Shown here: positions 6,015 to 8,727 of the stretch, one piece after another | How positions within the stretch are numbered: position 1 is the stretch's first letter | Layout: each line of letters starts with the position of its first letter | Source of the DNA: JBOGGX01 sp050744245 | GTDB taxonomy: Bacteria; Actinomycetota; Acidimicrobiia; Acidimicrobiales; JBOGGX01 | Length of the DNA stretch: 8,727 nt | Direction: 5' to 3' | NCBI GenBank assembly: GCA_050744245.1 | Contig: JBOGGX010000093.1 | Span: 1-8,727 of the forward strand | The notes under the pieces: model-generated | What the model was told of the DNA's origin: nothing | The model's input: the letters and a program-made list of their open reading frames with translations, nothing else | Database searches by the model: none | Made by a program: the position numbers and the translations under genes

Positions 6015-7541
6015 ATGCCCACCTACTTGTCGCCCGGTGTGTACGTGGAGGAGGTGTCGTCGGGCTCCAAGCCGATCGAGGGTGTGGGCACCGCCGTCGC
6101 CGCCTTCGTCGGCTTCGCCGAAAGGGGCCCGGTGAACGAGCCGGTGCTCGTCACCAACTGGACGCAGTTCACCCAGACCTTCGGTGAGTTCGTCGACGGT
6201 TCGTACCTCGCCCACGCCGTCTATGGCTACTTCCTCAACGGCGGTGGTGTCGCCTACGTCGTGCGCATCGGCGCCAACGGCGACGGTGAGGCGCCGTCCG
6301 CCCGGGCCGAGCTGCCCTCGAGCGAGGAGGGCGCACCGGCGCCCTATGTCATCCGCGCGCTCGAGGCCGGCGACGCGGGCGCCGACCTCGAGGTGGCGAT
6401 CGTCGACGCCAACGAGCCCAACGAGGAGAACTTCAAGCTGCTCGTCAAGAAGGGCGGGCAGGTCGTCGAGGAGTACGACAACCTGACGACCAAGCGCGGT
6501 CCGCAGAACATCGCCACCCTCGTGCGCAAGCAGTCGAAGCTCATCACGGTCGAGGAGACCAAGGGCGCCACGGTCCCGGCCAACCTGCCCAGGACCCAGC
6601 TCCCGCTGGCCCCGGCCCTCCCGGCCAGCATCGAGGTGAGCGCCAACGACTATGTCGGCAGCGCCGCCGACCGCTCCGGCTTCGGCGGGCTCGAGGCCAT
6701 CGACGAGGTCACCATGCTGTCGGTCCCCGACCTCATGGCCGCCCACCAGCAGAGTCTCATCGACGACGAGGGCGTCAAGGCCGTGCAACTGGCGATGATC
6801 GCCCACTGCGAGCTGATGGGCGACCGTGTCGCGATCCTCGACACGCCGCCGGGCCTCAATGCCCAGCAGGTCAAGGACTGGCGGGTCGACTACGCCGGCT
6901 ACGACTCGAAGTACGCCGCCCTGTACTGGCCGTGGATCAAGGTCATGGACCCGCTCAAGGGCCAGCCGATGTACGTCCCGCCGTCCGGTCACCTGGGCGG
7001 CATCTGGGCCCGCAACGACGACACCCGCGGCGTCCACAAGGCGCCGGCCAACGAGGTAGTGCGGGGCTGCATCGCCCTGGAGACCAACATCACCAAGGGC
7101 GAGCACGACCAGCTCAACCCGGTGGCGGTCAACTGCATCCGGTCGTTCCCCGGGCAGGGCATCCGCGTCTGGGGCGCCCGCACGCTGGCCAGTGACCCGG
7201 AGTGGCGCTACCTGAACGTCCGCCGGCTCTTCAACTTCGTCGAGAAGTCGATCCTGAACGGCACCAACTGGGTCGTCTTCGAACCCAACGATCCCAAGCT
7301 CTGGGACTCGGTCAAGCGGACCATCACCATGTTCCTCCGGCAGACGTGGCGCAATGGCGCCCTGTTCGGGAGGACGCCCGCCGAGGCCTTCTTCGTCAAG
7401 TGCGACGAGGAAAACAACCCGCCCGAGAGCCGGGACGTCGGGATCCTCCTGGTCGAGATCGGCATCGCTCCGGTCAAGCCGGCCGAGTTCGTCGTGTTCC
7501 GCATCTCGCAGTTCCCCGGCGGCGCCGGGCTCGAGGAATGA
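6015..7541 (+). CDS. eCIS contractile tail sheath protein, 508 aa
   Basis: Forms the contractile outer sheath whose shortening drives the inner tube into the target. The start MPTYLSPGVYVEEVSSG followed by VGTAVAAFVGFAERGPVNEPVLVTNW is the hallmark N-terminus of eCIS/phage sheaths, including the handshake strand. Residues about 88-225 form the outward, less conserved domain. Next come LDTPPGLNAQQVKDWR (275-290), YVPPSGHLGGIWARNDDTRGVHKAPAN (320-346) and RVWGARTLASDPEWRYLNVRRLFNFVEKSI (384-413), the conserved core, and a C-terminal domain with GTNWVVFEPND and FLRQTWRNGALFGRTPAEAFFVKCD. The length suits a compact single sheath. The frame is open from 5040, but ATG at 6015 has GGAG 5 nt upstream and gives the exact family N-terminus. 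It is the first gene of the rightward operon, with the tube gene 17 bp behind. Only one sheath gene is visible here, whereas Afp and PVC carry several. Confidence 0.97.
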   Translation: MPTYLSPGVYVEEVSSGSKPIEGVGTAVAAFVGFAERGPVNEPVLVTNWTQFTQTFGEFVDGSYLAHAVYGYFLNGGGVAYVVRIGANGDGEAPSARAELPSSEEGAPAPYVIRALEAGDAGADLEVAIVDANEPNEENFKLLVKKGGQVVEEYDNLTTKRGPQNIATLVRKQSKLITVEETKGATVPANLPRTQLPLAPALPASIEVSANDYVGSAADRSGFGGLEAIDEVTMLSVPDLMAAHQQSLIDDEGVKAVQLAMIAHCELMGDRVAILDTPPGLNAQQVKDWRVDYAGYDSKYAALYWPWIKVMDPLKGQPMYVPPSGHLGGIWARNDDTRGVHKAPANEVVRGCIALETNITKGEHDQLNPVAVNCIRSFPGQGIRVWGARTLASDPEWRYLNVRRLFNFVEKSILNGTNWVVFEPNDPKLWDSVKRTITMFLRQTWRNGALFGRTPAEAFFVKCDEENNPPESRDVGILLVEIGIAPVKPAEFVVFRISQFPGGAGLEE

Positions 7542-7542
7542 G

Positions 7543-7550
7543 AAGGAGGT
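7543..7550 (+). promoter_or_regulatory. Near-perfect Shine-Dalgarno of the tube gene
   Basis: AAGGAGGT lies immediately after the sheath stop, 8 nt before the tube ATG. It is the strongest ribosome binding site in the window and fits the high copy number needed for the tube protein. Confidence 0.8.
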
Positions 7551-7558
7551 AGAGGCCC

Positions 7559-8017
7559 ATGCCCGCTGGTACCAGTACCGGCCCCAACGATGCCCTCACC
7601 GCGGCCAGGTTCAGCCTGACCATCGATGGCACCGAGATCGCCCAGTTCTCCGAGCTGGCCGGCATCAACAGCGAGGTCGAGCCGGTCGAGCTCATGGAGA
7701 CGAGCGGCGACAAGATGTTCCTGAAGAAGCTGCCCGGCAAGCGCAAGCCACCGACCGTCACCCTCAAGCGGGGCAAGAACAAGGACATGGGCATCTTCGT
7801 GTGGCACCAGTCCGTGGTCGAGGGCCAGCTGGCCGCGGCCCGCAGGAGTTGCACGCTGACCATGTTCGCCACCGACGGCACGCCGACCGCCAAGTACTAC
7901 CTGGAGTCGGCCTGGCCGTCGAAGGTCGAGATCAGCGCCCTCAAGGCGGGGGCCAGCGAGGTCCTGTACGAGACGGTGACGCTGACCTGTGAGGACATCC
8001 AGCGGGTGGCGCCCTGA
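7559..8017 (+). CDS. eCIS inner tail tube protein (T4 gp19-like family), 152 aa
   Basis: Builds the hexameric-ring inner tube through or on which cargo is delivered, inside the sheath. Family features: FSLTIDGTEIAQFSELAGINSEVEPVELME (18-47), then LPGKRKPPTVTLKRG (58-72), MGIFVWHQSVVEGQ (77-90), SCTLTMFATDGTPTAKYYLESAWPSKVEI (97-125) and the closing ETVTLTCEDIQRV (138-150). This matches the conserved phage tail region protein of about 150 aa (TIGR02241/PF06841 type). Length is normal and ATG at 7559 follows a strong Shine-Dalgarno. It lies between the sheath and a small tail-assembly gene, with only 2 bp to the next start. Only one tube paralogue is visible here. Confidence 0.96.
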   Translation: MPAGTSTGPNDALTAARFSLTIDGTEIAQFSELAGINSEVEPVELMETSGDKMFLKKLPGKRKPPTVTLKRGKNKDMGIFVWHQSVVEGQLAAARRSCTLTMFATDGTPTAKYYLESAWPSKVEISALKAGASEVLYETVTLTCEDIQRVAP

Positions 8018-8019
8018 CG

Positions 8020-8457
8020 ATGATGCCCACCGTCGACTACGAACGGCACGAGATCTTCGGCGAGCAGCCCGACTACCGGCGGAGCGGGCTGCAGACCGAG
8101 TTCACCTTCGTGCTACCTCGCGGCTATGTCGACTCGGCCGGCCAGGTGCATCGGGAAGGCACGATGCGCCTGGCCACGGCCCGCGACGAGATCCTGCCCC
8201 AGAACGATCCCAAGGTGCGGGAGAACCCGTCGTACCTGACCGTGCTGCTGCTGGCCCGCACGGTCAAGGGCCTGGGCTCGCTCACCGAGGTCGACCCCTG
8301 GGTGATCGAGAACCTCTTCGCATCCGACCTGGCGTTCCTCCAGGACCTGTACCGCCGGATCAACCAGCAGGGCCATACGGAGGCCGCGGTCACCTGCCCG
8401 AGCTGCAAGCACGAGTTCTCGGTTGACCTGGCCGGTGATGCCCTGGGGGGATCCTGA
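8020..8457 (+). CDS. Small eCIS tail-assembly-type protein, 145 aa
   Basis: Conserved small protein found after sheath and tube in actinobacterial eCIS loci. By position it matches the tail-assembly or chaperone genes of contractile phages, but its biochemical role is unproven. A beta-rich start (TEFTFVLPRGYVDSAGQVHREGTMRLATARDEI, 26-58) is followed by a helical segment (NPSYLTVLLLARTVKGLGSLTEVDPWVIENLFASDLAFLQDLYRRIN, 69-115) and a terminal CPSCKHEF (126-133). The single CxxC with a nearby His suggests half a zinc knuckle, which could bind metal in an oligomer. Two adjacent in-frame ATGs (8020 and 8023) lie 2 nt after the tube stop with no strong Shine-Dalgarno, so translation is probably coupled to the tube gene. 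The family is recognised by pattern and context, less securely than sheath or tube. Confidence 0.85.
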   Translation: MMPTVDYERHEIFGEQPDYRRSGLQTEFTFVLPRGYVDSAGQVHREGTMRLATARDEILPQNDPKVRENPSYLTVLLLARTVKGLGSLTEVDPWVIENLFASDLAFLQDLYRRINQQGHTEAAVTCPSCKHEFSVDLAGDALGGS

Positions 8458-8609
8458 CGTACGCGACCGCAAGGTTGTTCGAGGAGGTCGCGTACCTCGC
8501 CTACTACTTCCACTGGCCGCTCGACCACATCCTCGACCTCGAGCACCCGGTGCGGCAGCGGTTCATCGAAGAGGTCTCGAAGATCCACGAGGCCATGGAG
8601 CAGAGCTGA
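8454..8609 (+). CDS. DUF6760-type tiny eCIS protein, 51 aa, probable CTG start
   Basis: The peptide MTYATARLFEEVAYLAYYFHWPLDHILDLEHPVRQRFIEEVSKIHEAMEQS matches what I remember of the DUF6760 family in actinobacterial eCIS loci, with an aromatic-rich EEVAYLAYYFHWPLDHILDLEH core and a helical basic/acidic tail. Its role is unknown. No ATG or GTG is available: the frame has a stop at 8436, and the candidates are CTG at 8454 or TTG at 8475. CTG at 8454 overlaps the upstream stop as CTGA, like the common ATGA coupling, and has a G-run at 8445-8450 upstream. It also restores the expected TYA-RLFEEVAY opening. TTG at 8475 would remove 7 residues. The upstream protein is the 145-aa assembly-type protein, so a joint function in tail assembly is inferred. 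Confidence 0.8.
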   Translation: MTYATARLFEEVAYLAYYFHWPLDHILDLEHPVRQRFIEEVSKIHEAMEQS

Positions 8610-8648
8610 GCCGAGCCCGCCGCACCAGACCCATGACGGAGCAACGAC

Positions 8649-8727
8649 GTGCCCTGGCCCTTTCGACGTAAGCCGGTCGAAGCACCCGCCCCACCGGCGG
8701 GCGGCCCCGCCGCGCCGTTGCCGCAGC
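8649..8727 (+). CDS. Start of a further eCIS operon gene, 3' partial
   Basis: GTG at 8649 is preceded by GGAG (8638-8641) at 7 nt spacing. The 26 visible residues, MPWPFRRKPVEAPAPPAGGPAAPLPQ, have a short aromatic/basic head and a Pro/Ala-rich tract. Actinobacterial eCIS operons often carry, directly after the DUF6760 gene, a protein with this type of opening, but too little is visible to assign function. It follows the 51-aa gene by 39 bp on the same strand and runs off the right edge. Confidence 0.6.
   Translation, partial: MPWPFRRKPVEAPAPPAGGPAAPLPQ

Noticed and set aside
5988..7106. Minus-strand open frame of 372 codons opposite the sheath
   Set aside because: Val/Gly/Asp/Arg-rich shadow opposite a certain sheath gene.
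8633..8671. ATG at 8633 giving a 12-residue peptide before the last gene
   Set aside because: It sits upstream of the GTG 8649 start and overlaps its first codons, with no evidence of a coding role. The GTG frame has the better-placed GGAG.
1..8727. Search for CRISPR arrays, tRNA/rRNA genes, insertion sequences and attachment sites
   Set aside because: I saw no regularly spaced repeats, tRNA-like cloverleaf, transposase motifs or flanking direct repeats when reading through the window.

Overview
This GC-rich window (estimated by eye, about 70% G+C) carries part of an extracellular contractile injection system (eCIS) locus. eCIS are headless, phage-tail-like particles related to Afp, PVC and the Streptomyces CIS. 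The G+C content, the frequent GTG starts and a large SARP/BTAD-type regulator point to an actinomycete or related Actinomycetota. I cannot name the genus.

Layout: (1) Positions 2-3592 (+) hold a very large regulator, open at the left edge, made of an AAA/STAND-type ATPase, a long helical-repeat region and a C-terminal winged helix plus BTAD. It converges on the next gene with only 25 bp between the stops. (2) Positions 3618-5834 form a leftward three-gene cluster. Read in its transcription order it is a DUF4255/Pvc16-type tail-terminator protein, a 137-aa CARDB-like beta protein whose start lies 5 bp beyond the previous stop, a 130-bp gap with a 16-bp perfect palindrome, and a 301-aa protein with a CARDB-like domain, a second beta domain and an unusual C-terminal domain. 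(3) Positions 5835-6014 form a divergent control region with several short palindromes. (4) Positions 6015-8727 form a rightward, tightly packed structural operon: tail sheath, tail tube, a small conserved tail-assembly-type protein, a tiny DUF6760-type protein that seems to start at CTG inside a CTGA stop-start overlap, and the first 26 codons of another gene cut by the right edge.

How the genes fit together: sheath and tube form the contractile cylinder and inner tube, and the Pvc16-type protein would cap the end away from the baseplate. The 145-aa and 51-aa proteins are probable assembly factors by position. Baseplate, spike, LysM, AAA+ ATPase and tape-measure genes expected in a full eCIS are absent and would lie beyond the right edge. 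The least understood part is the pair of CARDB-like genes co-oriented behind the cap gene. They could be surface or adhesion components of the particle, or cargo. Whether the large regulator controls the locus is inferred only from adjacency.
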